In this document: in pieces, positions 25,325 through 35,713 of the stretch
Position numbering within the stretch: the first letter of the stretch is position 1
Layout of the letters: every line of letters starts with the position of its first letter
Origin: Vibrio alfacsensis
GTDB taxonomy: Bacteria > Pseudomonadota > Gammaproteobacteria > Enterobacterales > Vibrionaceae
Reading direction: 5' to 3'
Length of the DNA stretch: 64,000 bases
Assembly: GCF_003544875.1 (NCBI RefSeq)
Contig: NZ_CP032095.1
Coordinates: forward strand, 62,001-126,000
The notes under the pieces: model-generated
Database searches by the model: none
The model's input: only the letters and a program-made list of their open reading frames with translations
What the model was told of the DNA's origin: nothing
Made by a program: the position numbers and the translations under genes

Positions 25325-26776
25325 TTACTTTTTTGGTAGTTCACGGATGTCTTTGGCTCCCCAATGAGGGAAGTGTTTACGAATTAGCGCATTGAGTTCG
25401 AGTTCAAATGATGAAAAATGATGTTCTGGGTGAGGAGTTGAACTGACGGTTTTCAGTGTTGAGGCGAGGCAAGCTTTTATCATTCCTGCACCGACTGTGA
25501 CGTTGGTTAATGGGTCGATAACAATGAAGCCTCCCGTATCCGCACATTCTTGATAGCTATCGACAGGCAAGTTATCAGAGAATTCCCATTCACATAAACC
25601 TATTCCATTCAATGGTAATTCTTTTGTTTGATGCTGGGATAGATTATTGATGTTGTACTGATGATCGATATCGGTAACGCGACCGTTCGTTTTTTTGCCT
25701 GCAATTTTGATGTCGTAGTTTCGGTCAGTGGCAAGTGGCTGTTCAGTCATCCAAACGACGTTAGCGACGAGTCGGTTACTCAGTGTGATGTTAGCATGTT
25801 CTTTTACCAATAAATCACCACGGCTAATGTCAATCTCATCATCGAGTGTGACGGTGATGGCTCGGCCTTTGCTTGCTTGTTGGAGGTCGCCATCAAAAGT
25901 GACAATACGGGCTATTGAAGATGTCTTCCCTGATGGAAGTACTTTAACCGCGTCCCCAACGTTTAAGGTGCCTGAAGATACGGTCCCTGAAAAACCGCGA
26001 AAGTCTAAATTCGGACGGTTTACATATTGTATCGGTAGGCGAAAATCACTTTCCATTTTCACTTGGTTAATGTCGATGCTTTCTAGCAATTCCAATAGCG
26101 ATGGCCCGTCGAACCAAGATAAGTGATTATTTTTCAGAACGACGTTGTCTCCCTCAAGTGCAGAGATGGGAATGATATGGATATTGATTTTCCCGTTTAG
26201 GTGTTTGGCAAAGGCGAGGTAATCGTTACGAATCGTTTCAAAGCATTGTTGTGAGTATCCGACTAAGTCCATCTTATTGATAGCAACCACAAAGTGCTTA
26301 ATACCGAGCAGGCTTGCGATAAATGAATGACGTCGGGTTTGATCGAGCACGCCTTTCCTTGCGTCGATAAGGATTACGGCAACCTCACTGGTTGATGCGC
26401 CAGTTGCCATATTCCTTGTATATTGCTCATGGCCAGGTGTATCTGCGATGATGAACTTTCTTTTTTGGGTTGAGAAATAACGATACGCCACATCAATGGT
26501 GATTCCTTGTTCTCGTTCCGCTTGCAGGCCGTCTACAAGTAATGCTAAATCTGGCCTTTCTCCTGTCGTCCCGACTCGTTGGCTGTCTGAGCGCACAGCA
26601 GCGAGCTGATCTTCATAAATTTGCTTTGAGTCATGAAGCAGCCTCCCGATTAATGTACTTTTGCCGTCATCGACAGACCCACAGGTTATAAACCTAAGCA
26701 TTGATTTGTATTGATGTTGCTTGAGATAGCCGTCAATACCCAGTTCAGCTAATTGAGTTGCTATCGTGCTATTCAT
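25325..26776 (-). CDS. cysN: Sulfate adenylyltransferase subunit 1 (GTPase)
   Basis: 483 residues, close to Escherichia coli CysN. EF-Tu-like GTPase motifs: [15 protein letters not shown] (P-loop, near residue 33), [15 protein letters not shown] (G3) and NKMDLVGYS (G4). Beta-barrel domains follow. No APS-kinase (CysC) domain is fused. CysN hydrolyses GTP to drive APS formation by CysD. Its start lies 46 bases after cysD. Confidence 0.96.
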   Translation of the reverse strand: MNSTIATQLAELGIDGYLKQHQYKSMLRFITCGSVDDGKSTLIGRLLHDSKQIYEDQLAAVRSDSQRVGTTGERPDLALLVDGLQAEREQGITIDVAYRYFSTQKRKFIIADTPGHEQYTRNMATGASTSEVAVILIDARKGVLDQTRRHSFIASLLGIKHFVVAINKMDLVGYSQQCFETIRNDYLAFAKHLNGKINIHIIPISALEGDNVVLKNNHLSWFDGPSLLELLESIDINQVKMESDFRLPIQYVNRPNLDFRGFSGTVSSGTLNVGDAVKVLPSGKTSSIARIVTFDGDLQQASKGRAITVTLDDEIDISRGDLLVKEHANITLSNRLVANVVWMTEQPLATDRNYDIKIAGKKTNGRVTDIDHQYNINNLSQHQTKELPLNGIGLCEWEFSDNLPVDSYQECADTGGFIVIDPLTNVTVGAGMIKACLASTLKTVSSTPHPEHHFSSFELELNALIRKHFPHWGAKDIRELPKK

Positions 26777-26821
26777 TTACTATCCTTAGATTTCTAGCCT
26801 TAGTTTTTTAGCCTTAGACTT

Positions 26822-27730
26822 TCAGAAATAGCCTTGACGCTTTTTGAGTTCCATTGAGCCAGAGTGATCGTGATCAATGGCTCTTCCTTGGCGCTCGCTT
26901 GAGGTTGCAACGAGCATTTCTTCAATGACTTCTGTCAGTGTTTTTGCATTAGATTCAATAGCACCGGTCAGTGGGTAGCAACCTAATGTACGAAAACGTA
27001 CGCTCCTGTGCTGGATGGATTCACCAGGTTTTAGTTTCATGCGATCGTCGTCAATCATAATGAGCATCCCATCGCGTTCAACGACGGGCCGTTTGTCAGC
27101 AAGGTATAGGGGTACGATCTCGATATCTTCAAGGTAGATGTATTGCCAAATATCAAGTTCAGTCCAGTTTGATAAAGGGAAAACTCGGATACTTTCTCCT
27201 TTGTTGACTTGGCCATTATAAGTTTTCCAGAGCTCAGGACGTTGATTCTTTGGATCCCATGTATGATTTTTATCGCGAAATGAATACACGCGTTCTTTGG
27301 CTCTAGATTTTTCCTCATCACGCCTTGCTCCGCCAAAAGCCGCATCAAACCCATATTGATTTAGAGCCTGTTTTAAACCTTGTGTTTTCATGATATCGGT
27401 ATGCTTCGATGAGCCGTGAACAAAAGGGCTGCACCCCATAGCCAATCCCTCAGGGTTTTTATGGACCAAAAGGTCGAAGCCATATTGTTTGGCAATCCGA
27501 TCGCGAAAAGCGATCATTTCCTTGAACTTCCAATCAGTGTCCACATGGAGGAGAGGGAATGGAATTTTCCCGGGAAAGAACGCTTTCCTTGCGAGATGTA
27601 ACATCACCGAAGAGTCTTTCCCGATGGAGTACAGCATCACTGGGTTATCAAATTCAGCAGCGACTTCGCGAATAATATGAATGCTTTCCGCTTCGAGTAG
27701 CTGGAGGTGGGTTAGGCGTTGTGGTTCCAT
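26822..27730 (-). CDS. cysD: Sulfate adenylyltransferase subunit 2
   Basis: 302 residues from ATG 27730, chosen because [19 protein letters not shown] aligns with the N-terminus of known CysD; a start 48 bases upstream is possible. PP-loop: [20 protein letters not shown]. The family-typical [20 protein letters not shown] and the C-terminal [11 protein letters not shown] are present. It forms APS from ATP and sulfate with CysN. First gene of cysD-cysN-SLC13; no cysC follows. The gap from here to 28238 (about 500 bases, divergent promoters expected) holds no gene I can support. Confidence 0.96.
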   Translation of the reverse strand: MEPQRLTHLQLLEAESIHIIREVAAEFDNPVMLYSIGKDSSVMLHLARKAFFPGKIPFPLLHVDTDWKFKEMIAFRDRIAKQYGFDLLVHKNPEGLAMGCSPFVHGSSKHTDIMKTQGLKQALNQYGFDAAFGGARRDEEKSRAKERVYSFRDKNHTWDPKNQRPELWKTYNGQVNKGESIRVFPLSNWTELDIWQYIYLEDIEIVPLYLADKRPVVERDGMLIMIDDDRMKLKPGESIQHRSVRFRTLGCYPLTGAIESNAKTLTEVIEEMLVATSSERQGRAIDHDHSGSMELKKRQGYF

Positions 27731-28238
27731 ACTCTTACATTCCTTGTAAAACTTAACGGCTTGGTCACACCATGTCATCAGATACGCATCATCAACAAAT
27801 GATTAACTTTGAAATTTACTATTGCCCCTATATAAAGGTGGTTAATAAATATGAAATTAACAAGTCGAAATGTGCTGAACGGCTTTTCAATCACAATTTT
27901 GTAGCAAGGTTTCCCAAAAATCCCAACTCTCGAGATCTGGCCGTGCCAAACGTAACGCCTTAATTGAACGTGGATGCTTGGACAGCGTATGTTTTTCTAT
28001 TCGTAGTGTATGAGGCGATAGGATGTTTTTACGCACAACCGAAAAGTTCGTTCTACTATATTACATAGTGTTTCGGAGAAGCTGGGTTATTTATTATTTG
28101 ATTTAGCTTTGTACGATAGTAGGCATTGTCATTTGGACTCGATGACAAGAGAAATGTTATTCCGGTAATTTGCTTACTTATCGACTCAGTTCATTCCGCA
28201 CACTGATTAATCTATGGATGGAATTAGGATGGTGGCGA

Positions 28239-31226
28239 GTGAATGTGTATATATTGGGTGCAGGTGCCCCAAAACGAGGAAATAAACCTTCTGCATTAAT
28301 CAACATCTCTGCAAATATGAGGGCGATGGATTGGCAACTTCATAGTTTTGATAGTATCACTCAGCCCAGTCATCTCTTTTTTTTGGGTGGTTATCAGATA
28401 GAGGAAGTTGCGCAGCAATATCCAGAACTTAATTTCGTCATCATGCCCGAATGGAAAAGTTCTACGCCACTCGATACTTTTTTATCTGCTCCCCATTTTG
28501 ATTCTTCTTGCATTGTGACGTATGGGGATACGATTTTTAGGCATGAATTTATTAAAGAATTTAGGGTACTAGAATCAGACGTGACGGTCGTTGTCGACTC
28601 CCACTGGCTCGATAGATATTACGGTCGAAAAAGGGAAGACATAGAAAAAGCAGAAGTGTTGATTGTCGAGAGTGAACTGTTTGAATTTACGGGTTTGATG
28701 TATTTCGGTGAGCGAGCCGTGAGTATCATTAACCGTCTTTCGGACGACGAAAAACACCAACTAATCGGTAAAAAATTACTTGATATTATTCCCGTTCTAG
28801 AAGCGTATGGTTTGACGATCAATTATCGTGATGTCAAAGGAGATTGGACGGAGTTTAATTCGCCCAGAGATATCGCTAATTTTGTCATGGGTACGAAAGC
28901 AGACACGCTTTCTCGCTTAGAGGGGATGGTTAAAAGTAGCTTCATTGGTGAGCAATACAACTTTACGGTTGATCAGTGGGTAGCGGACTATCGCACGGTA
29001 TTACATGACATCACGCAGCGCTTTGCCAACAAACGTCTTGTGGTAAGAAGCAGTTCTAAAGGGGAAGATAACTGGGGCAATTCTAATGCCGGAGGTTTCG
29101 ATAGTATTCTTGATGTTGATTGCGATGATGCCATACAACTGAGCTCATCTATCGAAACCGTGATTGATTCTTATGGACCGTCATTGGGGGCTGGAGAGCA
29201 AATTCTGATCCAAGAATTTTTGCATGATGTCGTCATGTCCGGGGTGGTATTTACTTGTACTCTCGAATCCGGCGCGCCTTACTATCGGTTTAATTTTGAT
29301 GATTCGACGCAGTCTACAGAGTCGGTTACTTCTGGACGGGGGACGGATTTAAGGACGGTGTTAGTTTGTAAGTATAAGCCGGACATGCTTAGTGACGTAG
29401 AACCCAAGTTAGCTCCCGTATTGAAAGCGGTTCAAGAGTTAGAGTCTCTGCTTGGTTTCGATAAGCTCGACATCGAGTTTGCTGTTGACTCCCAAGGAAA
29501 CGTGCACATATTTCAAGTCCGCCCGGTGCTACTGAGAGGCGATGATGCTGAGGTTGAACAAGACAAAATCATCGACGCTCTTCAAAGTAGCGTGTCTCGT
29601 TTTAGTGAATTGCAAGCGAAGCCTCCTTTTGCGTTTGGTGATAAAACGATTTTTGCCAATATGCCGGATTGGAACCCAGCGGAGATCATCAGTACACGAC
29701 CAAAACCACTGTCACTTAGCTTGTACCAATACCTTATCGTCAATGATGTCTGGGCCAAGCAAAGGGCTGAATATGGATATAAAGATGTGCGTCCATTGCC
29801 ATTAATCATAAGTTTTGTAGGGCACCCTTATGTGGATGTTCGAGCCAGTTTTAGCTCTTTTATTCCAAATAGTGTGCCCGACGAATCTGCAACGAGAATT
29901 GCGAATGCTTATATTGACATGTTAGGTGCGAATCCAAGCCTTCACGATAAAGTGGAGTTTGACATTGCTTTTACAACATGGACACCGGAGTTTAAGCGTG
30001 AGGCGGTGAAAAGGCTGAAACCTTATGGTGTTTTGGAATCTGACTTATCTCACTTAGAGCAAGGACTGAAGGTTATTACCCAACAAGCGCTTACTCGATT
30101 AGATGCCGATATTGCTTCCGTTGATCTCCTCCCAGTTCGACGACAAATATGTCTGGATTCCACCGCCCCTGACTTAGATAAAGTATTTACCTTGCTCGAT
30201 GATGCCAAGCGGTATGGCACGCTCGCATTTTCTCATGCTGCAAGAGCGGGGTTTGTGGCGCGAACATTACTGAATAGTTTGGTGCAAAGTGGAGGTATAT
30301 CTAAAGAGCGAAGCCTGTTGTTTATGAGCAGTTTTGACACTGTAGCTGGAGAGTTTGAAAAAGATAAAGCTCGATTCGCGATGGGCGAATTGACGCTCGG
30401 AGAATTATTGGATTCCTATGGTCATTTAAGGCCAGGAACTTATGAAATTACTACGCCAGCTTATTGGGAAAGGCCAGAGCAGTACTTGATACCGAAAGAT
30501 GCACTCTTTAGTCACCAACAAACAGCAGTAGAAATTGAGTTCACGGGCTCTGAATTGCTCGCCTTGGGGGCTCTACTAGAAGAGTTAGAATCGGTGCTCA
30601 GTACTGATGCTTTTGTTGAGTTTTTAATCCGAGCCACACAAGAACGAGAAAGAGTGAAATTTGAAGTAACCAAGAACCTAAGTAAGGCGTTTGATTACTT
30701 AGTGAAATGGGGACAGAGTGTTGGGTTAAGTCGTTCGGATCTGTCTTATTTAACCCACGCTGATATAGAAAGTTTACGCTTAAACCGCATCACCACCATA
30801 GATTTACCAAAACTTGTAAGCCAAAGAAAGGCCGGTTATCAAGTTACGAAGTTGATAGAACTCCCATCATTCATTAATGAAGAATCACAGTTTTACTGTT
30901 TTGAAAGGCATTCATCGCTGCCCAACTATATTGGTTTAAAAAGCGTGACAGCAGAGGTGGCAATACTCTCAGATGAAAGAACGTATTTTAAAGGAAAAAT
31001 TGTCATGATCCCTCAAGCAGATCCAGGCTATGACTGGCTTTTTGGGCACGAAATTGCTGGGCTCATTACTCAATTTGGTGGCGCCAATTCACATATGGCG
31101 ATTCGTGCCGCTGAGATTGGTTTACCGGCTGCCATTGGTGTTGGAGAGAAACTTTATGAAACCCTTCAAGCTTGCCATAAGTTGCGCTTGGACTGTTTAG
31201 GTCAAACGTTGCGGGTTGTTAAATGA
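28239..31226 (+). CDS. Glutamine kinase-like PEP-synthase-family enzyme with N-terminal nucleotidyltransferase-like domain
   Basis: About 995 residues from GTG 28239 (AGGA nine bases upstream; ATG 28218 is an alternative). Domains: residues 1-240 resemble a GT-A nucleotidyltransferase (MNVYILGAGAPKRGNKPSAL, then TYGDTIF); residues about 265-430 are a PEP/pyruvate-binding ATP-grasp (VVRSSSKGEDNWGNSNAGGF, ending HIFQVRPVLL); the C-terminus is the mobile phosphohistidine domain with QFGGANSHMAIRAAEIGLPA, His about 952. Campylobacter Cj1418, the same fold, phosphorylates glutamine for the capsule phosphoramidate. The next two genes match the next two pathway steps and overlap by 4 bases, so the same role is inferred. 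The extra N-terminal domain is unusual. Confidence 0.8.
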   Translation: MNVYILGAGAPKRGNKPSALINISANMRAMDWQLHSFDSITQPSHLFFLGGYQIEEVAQQYPELNFVIMPEWKSSTPLDTFLSAPHFDSSCIVTYGDTIFRHEFIKEFRVLESDVTVVVDSHWLDRYYGRKREDIEKAEVLIVESELFEFTGLMYFGERAVSIINRLSDDEKHQLIGKKLLDIIPVLEAYGLTINYRDVKGDWTEFNSPRDIANFVMGTKADTLSRLEGMVKSSFIGEQYNFTVDQWVADYRTVLHDITQRFANKRLVVRSSSKGEDNWGNSNAGGFDSILDVDCDDAIQLSSSIETVIDSYGPSLGAGEQILIQEFLHDVVMSGVVFTCTLESGAPYYRFNFDDSTQSTESVTSGRGTDLRTVLVCKYKPDMLSDVEPKLAPVLKAVQELESLLGFDKLDIEFAVDSQGNVHIFQVRPVLLRGDDAEVEQDKIIDALQSSVSRFSELQAKPPFAFGDKTIFANMPDWNPAEIISTRPKPLSLSLYQYLIVNDVWAKQRAEYGYKDVRPLPLIISFVGHPYVDVRASFSSFIPNSVPDESATRIANAYIDMLGANPSLHDKVEFDIAFTTWTPEFKREAVKRLKPYGVLESDLSHLEQGLKVITQQALTRLDADIASVDLLPVRRQICLDSTAPDLDKVFTLLDDAKRYGTLAFSHAARAGFVARTLLNSLVQSGGISKERSLLFMSSFDTVAGEFEKDKARFAMGELTLGELLDSYGHLRPGTYEITTPAYWERPEQYLIPKDALFSHQQTAVEIEFTGSELLALGALLEELESVLSTDAFVEFLIRATQERERVKFEVTKNLSKAFDYLVKWGQSVGLSRSDLSYLTHADIESLRLNRITTIDLPKLVSQRKAGYQVTKLIELPSFINEESQFYCFERHSSLPNYIGLKSVTAEVAILSDERTYFKGKIVMIPQADPGYDWLFGHEIAGLITQFGGANSHMAIRAAEIGLPAAIGVGEKLYETLQACHKLRLDCLGQTLRVVK

Positions 31227-31852
31227 GACGGATCGGCATTACTCAAAGAGTCGATGTTATCGAAAGCTATGGTGAGCGGCGGGATGCGCTTGATCAGCGT
31301 TGGTATGAGCTTGTTGTTGCTCTAGGGTGTATGCCAGTGCCTCTTCCCAATATTCCTCGTCATTTGGTCAGGGAACTAATGGATGGGCTTAATCTAGCGG
31401 GCGTTATTCTGTCGGGGGGGAACAACATTGCAGAACTGGATTGCCATGCCTTGGATATTGCGACAGAGCGAGATGAATTCGAGCGAGCTTTGATTCAATA
31501 CACAATAGAGACTGATATTCCTCTACTTGGGGTCTGCCGCGGCATGCAATTCATCAATCATCACTTAGGTGGCAGTGTGGAGAGGATTAAAGGACATGTG
31601 GCTGTCGAACATGAACTGATCATGTTAAAGCGAGAGTTTGATCTACCTCGAACGGTGAACAGCTTCCACCACTGGGCGATTCCAAGTAATGGCCTTGCAC
31701 ATGGGCTAGTGCCCTTGGCAGCTGACACTCAAGGTAACATTGAAGCATACATGCATAAGGAACGTAATGTGGTCGGGATCATGTGGCACCCGGAACGCGT
31801 TAAAACCTTTGATGTACGAGACATTAACTTATTGAAAAGAATCTTTTTATGA
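31223..31852 (+). CDS. Class I glutamine amidotransferase-like hydrolase, Cj1417-like gamma-glutamyl-CDP-amidate hydrolase
   Basis: 209 residues. Catalytic triad visible: Cys105 in LLGVCRGMQFI, His189 and Glu191 in GIMWHPERV. The N-terminus MRRIGITQRVDVIESYGERR and SGGNNIAE are typical of peptidase C26-like stand-alone GATases. In Campylobacter Cj1417 hydrolyses CDP-L-glutamine to glutamate and CDP-amidate. The gene overlaps its neighbours by 4 bases on both sides, between the glutamine kinase-like gene and the cytidylyltransferase, so the three are translationally coupled. A generic gamma-glutamyl hydrolase is the alternative. Confidence 0.82.
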   Translation: MRRIGITQRVDVIESYGERRDALDQRWYELVVALGCMPVPLPNIPRHLVRELMDGLNLAGVILSGGNNIAELDCHALDIATERDEFERALIQYTIETDIPLLGVCRGMQFINHHLGGSVERIKGHVAVEHELIMLKREFDLPRTVNSFHHWAIPSNGLAHGLVPLAADTQGNIEAYMHKERNVVGIMWHPERVKTFDVRDINLLKRIFL

Positions 31853-32627
31853 CAAAAGCATTGATTTTAGCCGCAGGCGAGGGGACGAGACTGCGTCCAC
31901 TGACGGAGAATAAACCCAAATGTTTGGTCAAGCTAATAGGGAAATCCTTGCTCGACAGGCAAATAGAGAGCCTGACAAGTCAAGGTATTGAAGATATTCA
32001 CTTGGTAACAGGGTATTACGCAGAGCAACTTGAAGCCCTTGGGTTTAGTACGAGTCACAATGAAAATTATCATAAAACGAACATGGTAGAGAGCTTGTTC
32101 TCTGCCATGACGTTTATTGCGAAATGCAATGAAGATCTGATTATTAGCTATGGTGATATCGTGTATAGCCCGGCTAATTTAAACGCGCTTCTCGCTTCGC
32201 AGGCGGATGTCTCCCTAATGATCGACAAAAATTGGCATGAGCTTTGGTCACTGAGAATGGAGAACCCGCTTGATGACGTAGAAACATTGGTTTTAGATGA
32301 CGATGGGTACATCGTCGAACTCGGTAAAAAGCCAGAAAATTATCAGCAAATTCAAGGGCAGTACACGGGGCTTATTAAGATAAGAAAAGATAAAATTGAG
32401 GATTTCGTCAAGAGTTATCAAAATTTGGACCGCCGCTCTCTCTATGATGGGAAAGACTTTACAATATGTATATGACCAGTTTTCTTCAAATCCTTATTAA
32501 TCAACACTGGAAAATTAAAGCGGTGGAAGTGAACTCTGGTTGGTTAGAGGTTGATTCTATTGATGACTTGAAAGCGTATGAAACTCTCCATGCGAACAAT
32601 CAGCTAGACTCTTTATATAAGGTTTAA
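31849..32627 (+). CDS. CTP:phosphoglutamine cytidylyltransferase-like nucleotidyltransferase (Cj1416-like), apparent frameshift
   Basis: N-terminal signature ILAAGEGTRLRPLTENKPK at residues 6-24. Then TNMVESLFSAM, the metal-binding ISYGDIVYSPANL, and RMENPLDDVETL. As written the frame stops at 32475, but adding one A near 32461-32464 continues as NMYMTSFLQILINQ and GWLEVDSIDDLKAYE, a normal C-terminus, to TAA at 32625-32627 (259 residues). Internal motifs (TNMV, RMENPL, NMYMTSFLQ) are those I associate with Cj1416-type enzymes, which make CDP-L-glutamine. Sugar-1-phosphate nucleotidyltransferase activity is the alternative. Confidence 0.8.
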
Positions 32628-32631
32628 CCTT

Positions 32632-33899
32632 GTGTTTATTGATTCTATTTCGTCAAATTCCATTGCACGAGGGGTGTGGGATAGAATTAAAAAGTATCGA
32701 ACGCTATTAAAGATCGCGGCGTCTAAACCTTATCATTACATGGAAATAAAACGGGTTAGGAAGAAAGTGCGGCAAGGGGGTAGGGTCAATGTTGTTTTTC
32801 TCGTACTAGAAAAAGTATGTGGAAAACGGATTTGCTTTATCAAGCAATGGAAAATCATCCTGCATATTGCCCATCTATCCTAGTTGTACCCCGTTGTAAT
32901 GCTGATGACATCGAAGCCAATACGAAAAGAACAGAATTACATTTTTTAACCAAAGGTTATCGAGTGAGAATGGTGATGACGGGGAAAGACAGTCACACAG
33001 ACGATGAACTGCTCGATGATGACATTATTTTTTTTACTCACCCCCATAATGACTCTCTAGAACGGTTTTCAATCGCTCATCTTAGAAATAAGCTCACTTG
33101 CTATGTACCTTATTTTGAAATGTTGGATGTGAATTACTCAATTCACTTTAATGGCCCAACGGAAAACTTGGTTTGGAAGTTTTTTCAAATTAATGAACTG
33201 CATAAACACATTGCTGAGGAGCATGCTTATAATCGCGGTCGTAATATTGATGTGGTTGGTTACCCTGCAACCGAAGCGCTATACAGCGATCAATCTTACG
33301 ACAACCCTTGGAAGCGCCCTGAGCTGAAGAAAATCATTTTTGCGCCTCATCACAGCATTTCGAATAGCAGCTTTTTGTCTAATTCCACATTCATTGAAAA
33401 CGCAGATTATCTTAGAGAGTTAGCGATTCGATATTCAGGACGCGTTAATTTTGCTTTTAAGCCTCATCCATTATTAAAAGATAAGCTCTATCGACACCCA
33501 GATTGGGGAGTAAAAAAAACGGATGAATACTGGGCATTTTGGTCATCGAAACCAAATCTGCAATTGGAAGAGGGGGAATACGTTGGCTTGTTCAGAGAGT
33601 CAGACGCCATGATCCATGATTGCACATCGTTTATTACTGAATATTTGTACACGGGTAAGCCTGCGCTTTACCTCAACCCGTCAATTAGAGATCGCCTAAA
33701 TGATTACGGTAAGTTAGGGTACGATGCTATCCCAAAAGTTAAAGAGCCCACGGATATTGATAGGTTCATTCGTTCTATTATGAATGGTGACAGCGTAACA
33801 CATAATGCAGGGTTACAGGATAAGCTAAGGCCAGCGCTGTCACCAACGACTCATATTATGCAGATTCTTAATAAAACCTTTGTCGGAACTCGCGGATAG
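32632..33899 (+). CDS. CDP-glycerol glycerophosphotransferase-like protein, apparent frameshift
   Basis: With one A added at the run 32810-32814 the frame from GTG 32632 gives 422 residues: GGRVNVVFLVLEKSMWKTDLL, then YPATEALY, FAPHHSISNSSFLSNS, VNFAFKPHPLLKDKLY, SDAMIHDCTSFITEYLYTGKPALY. These HH, KPHP and D-S-x-x-x-E motifs are the active site of CDP-glycerol:poly(glycerophosphate) transferases (GT-B fold). It follows three CDP-amidate pathway genes with a 4-base gap. It may transfer the phosphoramidate from its CDP donor, or glycerol phosphate; the donor is unproven. GTG has AAGG about nine bases before it. Confidence 0.75.
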
Positions 33900-33925
33900 T
33901 AAAATATCGTTTGAGTAAGAGTCCG

Positions 33926-34540
33926 CTAAGCTCTGCTTCTAGTGAGCAGTAGATCCACTTTACCTTTTGCAGTTTTGCTAATGGTTTGCATAAATTGAAA
34001 GCTTGGTTTTTTGACCCCGTATTGCTCTAGATCCGCGATCATGCTGAGCCAAAGTTTGGATGTCATTTGCGCGTCGGCTAATGCTCTGTGAAAGACACCG
34101 TCGTTATCGATGCTTTTGTAACGAACTAGCTCACCTAATTTGTGCGAAGGTGCATTTTGAATCAGCCTTCTTGCCACCAGTAAGGAGCACGCAAACTCGC
34201 CTGTATAACCAAGGCTGATTCTATCGAGTTCTGCATCTAAAAATCGTTTGTCGAACGATGCGTTGTGAGCGATAAGGTTTTCACCTGCAATGAATTCACT
34301 AAAGGATGCCATCACTTCATCACAACTTGGTGCTGTTCGTAGCATGTTATTGGTGATACCCGTATAACTTTCAATGAATGAACTCACTCGAAAGCCTGGG
34401 TTCATGAGTTGCTGAAAACTATCCACTACCTCACCATTGACTAATTTAACCGCACCAATTTCTATTGCGCGGTCACCCAAATTCGGAGAAAGGCCCGTGG
34501 TTTCAAAGTCGAGTACGACGACGGAATTTGCTTGAGGCAT
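33926..34540 (-). CDS. DnaQ-like 3'-5' exonuclease (DEDDh)
   Basis: 204 residues from ATG 34540; TTG 34552 is also in frame. Exo [14 protein letters not shown], Exo [17 protein letters not shown] and Exo [17 protein letters not shown] give the DEDDh catalytic set. It is a stand-alone DNA polymerase III epsilon-like nuclease and not obviously part of the polysaccharide locus. It converges with the phosphoramidate genes (27-base gap). Confidence 0.9.
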   Translation of the reverse strand: MPQANSVVVLDFETTGLSPNLGDRAIEIGAVKLVNGEVVDSFQQLMNPGFRVSSFIESYTGITNNMLRTAPSCDEVMASFSEFIAGENLIAHNASFDKRFLDAELDRISLGYTGEFACSLLVARRLIQNAPSHKLGELVRYKSIDNDGVFHRALADAQMTSKLWLSMIADLEQYGVKKPSFQFMQTISKTAKGKVDLLLTRSRA

Positions 34541-34665
34541 GAATTTTTCCAACTAACCGTGTTTCTTACTAAACCGAATGTTCTATTACATCCGGAGTGT
34601 CTAACTAAAGAATGATGTGCGCGAGTATCTTCGAAATCAAGAGAAAAGAAAAGGGAGTAGACCCA

Positions 34666-35679
34666 TTAAGAAAAACTCTCGTTGAAGAAATGCTTTACGT
34701 TGGTTTCGAATTGAGACGTCAACTCAAGGTATCGATGTCGACTGTTTTCAGACATGGTTAGGACATCTTCTAAAGGCATCTTGGTCAGTTTTTGGATTGT
34801 GTTCTCAAGATCCGTTTGGTCAATTTTGAAGCCTTTTGCTCGGTATTGATTTTCTCCGTTTCGGCAGCTGACTAGGAATCCGCAACTTGGCGTGACGAGT
34901 TCATTCATAGGAGCACCATCTGTTGTTAACACCACTGCACCAGTAGAAAGCGCCTCAACGATGTAGTGACCAAATCCTTCCATTTCAGATACACAAAGAT
35001 GCACGCCGTGGCTGTTCATTAGCGTTAGTAAGTCTTCGCCCGTTTGGTTTTGGGTGATTAAGTGAATATTTGTGATATTTCTTGCTGCTTGAATATGATC
35101 ATCAACAGTAGTTTGTAGTGTGAGTGTGGGCCATTCGGGATGTCGTTTCCATGCTTCAATCACAGATAATGTGCCTTTCTTTTCACTTTTCCCAGCAAGG
35201 TGCAAATAGCGGTTGAAGTCTTTGCCACCTTTGTAGTGATGCCGATCAAGAGAACTAAAGCCTAGGTAGTGGGCTCGTTCTTCCATATCCGAAAAAGCGC
35301 GCAAAGCATCTTTTGTTTTGCAAAGAAGTACAATGCGTTTGTTAGCTAACGTGGTTTTCTCAGTGTGAGAGCGGAACCAGTCCTGATTGGGTATCAAATA
35401 GTTCTGAGAAGCAGCCCAAACTAATTTAGATTGCACTTCTTCCATATGAATAAAAACAAGCGTTTTTCCTCGTAATCTTTGCGCGAAAACCTTAAATAAT
35501 GCGAGTGCTTTTTGAAATGAACTTTCTTTTCCTAACAACAGGTTTGAGCGGACGTTAGGAAAGGCTTTTCTTAACGCAGACTGAAATACCACGGAGTCAT
35601 TCTCTAAACCTAGAGAATCGCCACTGAGGATCGCAACATAAATGTTTTGAGCGTGTTTGGTTGTCGGTGTTTTCTTCAT
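34666..35679 (-). CDS. Glycosyltransferase, GT4-like C-terminal domain
   Basis: 337 residues from ATG 35679 (GTG 35688 possible). The C-terminal half is GT-B: HLAGKSEKKGTLSVIEAWK as donor-site loop, VHLCVSEMEGFGHYIVEALS with the E-x7-E motif, and TTDGAPMNELV. The N-terminal half is poorly conserved. Last gene of the minus-strand polysaccharide run. Sugar specificity unknown. Confidence 0.78.
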   Translation of the reverse strand: MKKTPTTKHAQNIYVAILSGDSLGLENDSVVFQSALRKAFPNVRSNLLLGKESSFQKALALFKVFAQRLRGKTLVFIHMEEVQSKLVWAASQNYLIPNQDWFRSHTEKTTLANKRIVLLCKTKDALRAFSDMEERAHYLGFSSLDRHHYKGGKDFNRYLHLAGKSEKKGTLSVIEAWKRHPEWPTLTLQTTVDDHIQAARNITNIHLITQNQTGEDLLTLMNSHGVHLCVSEMEGFGHYIVEALSTGAVVLTTDGAPMNELVTPSCGFLVSCRNGENQYRAKGFKIDQTDLENTIQKLTKMPLEDVLTMSENSRHRYLELTSQFETNVKHFFNESFS

Positions 35680-35713
35680 TTGTCTCACTTAGGCTTATGG
35701 GGGGCATGCTCAG

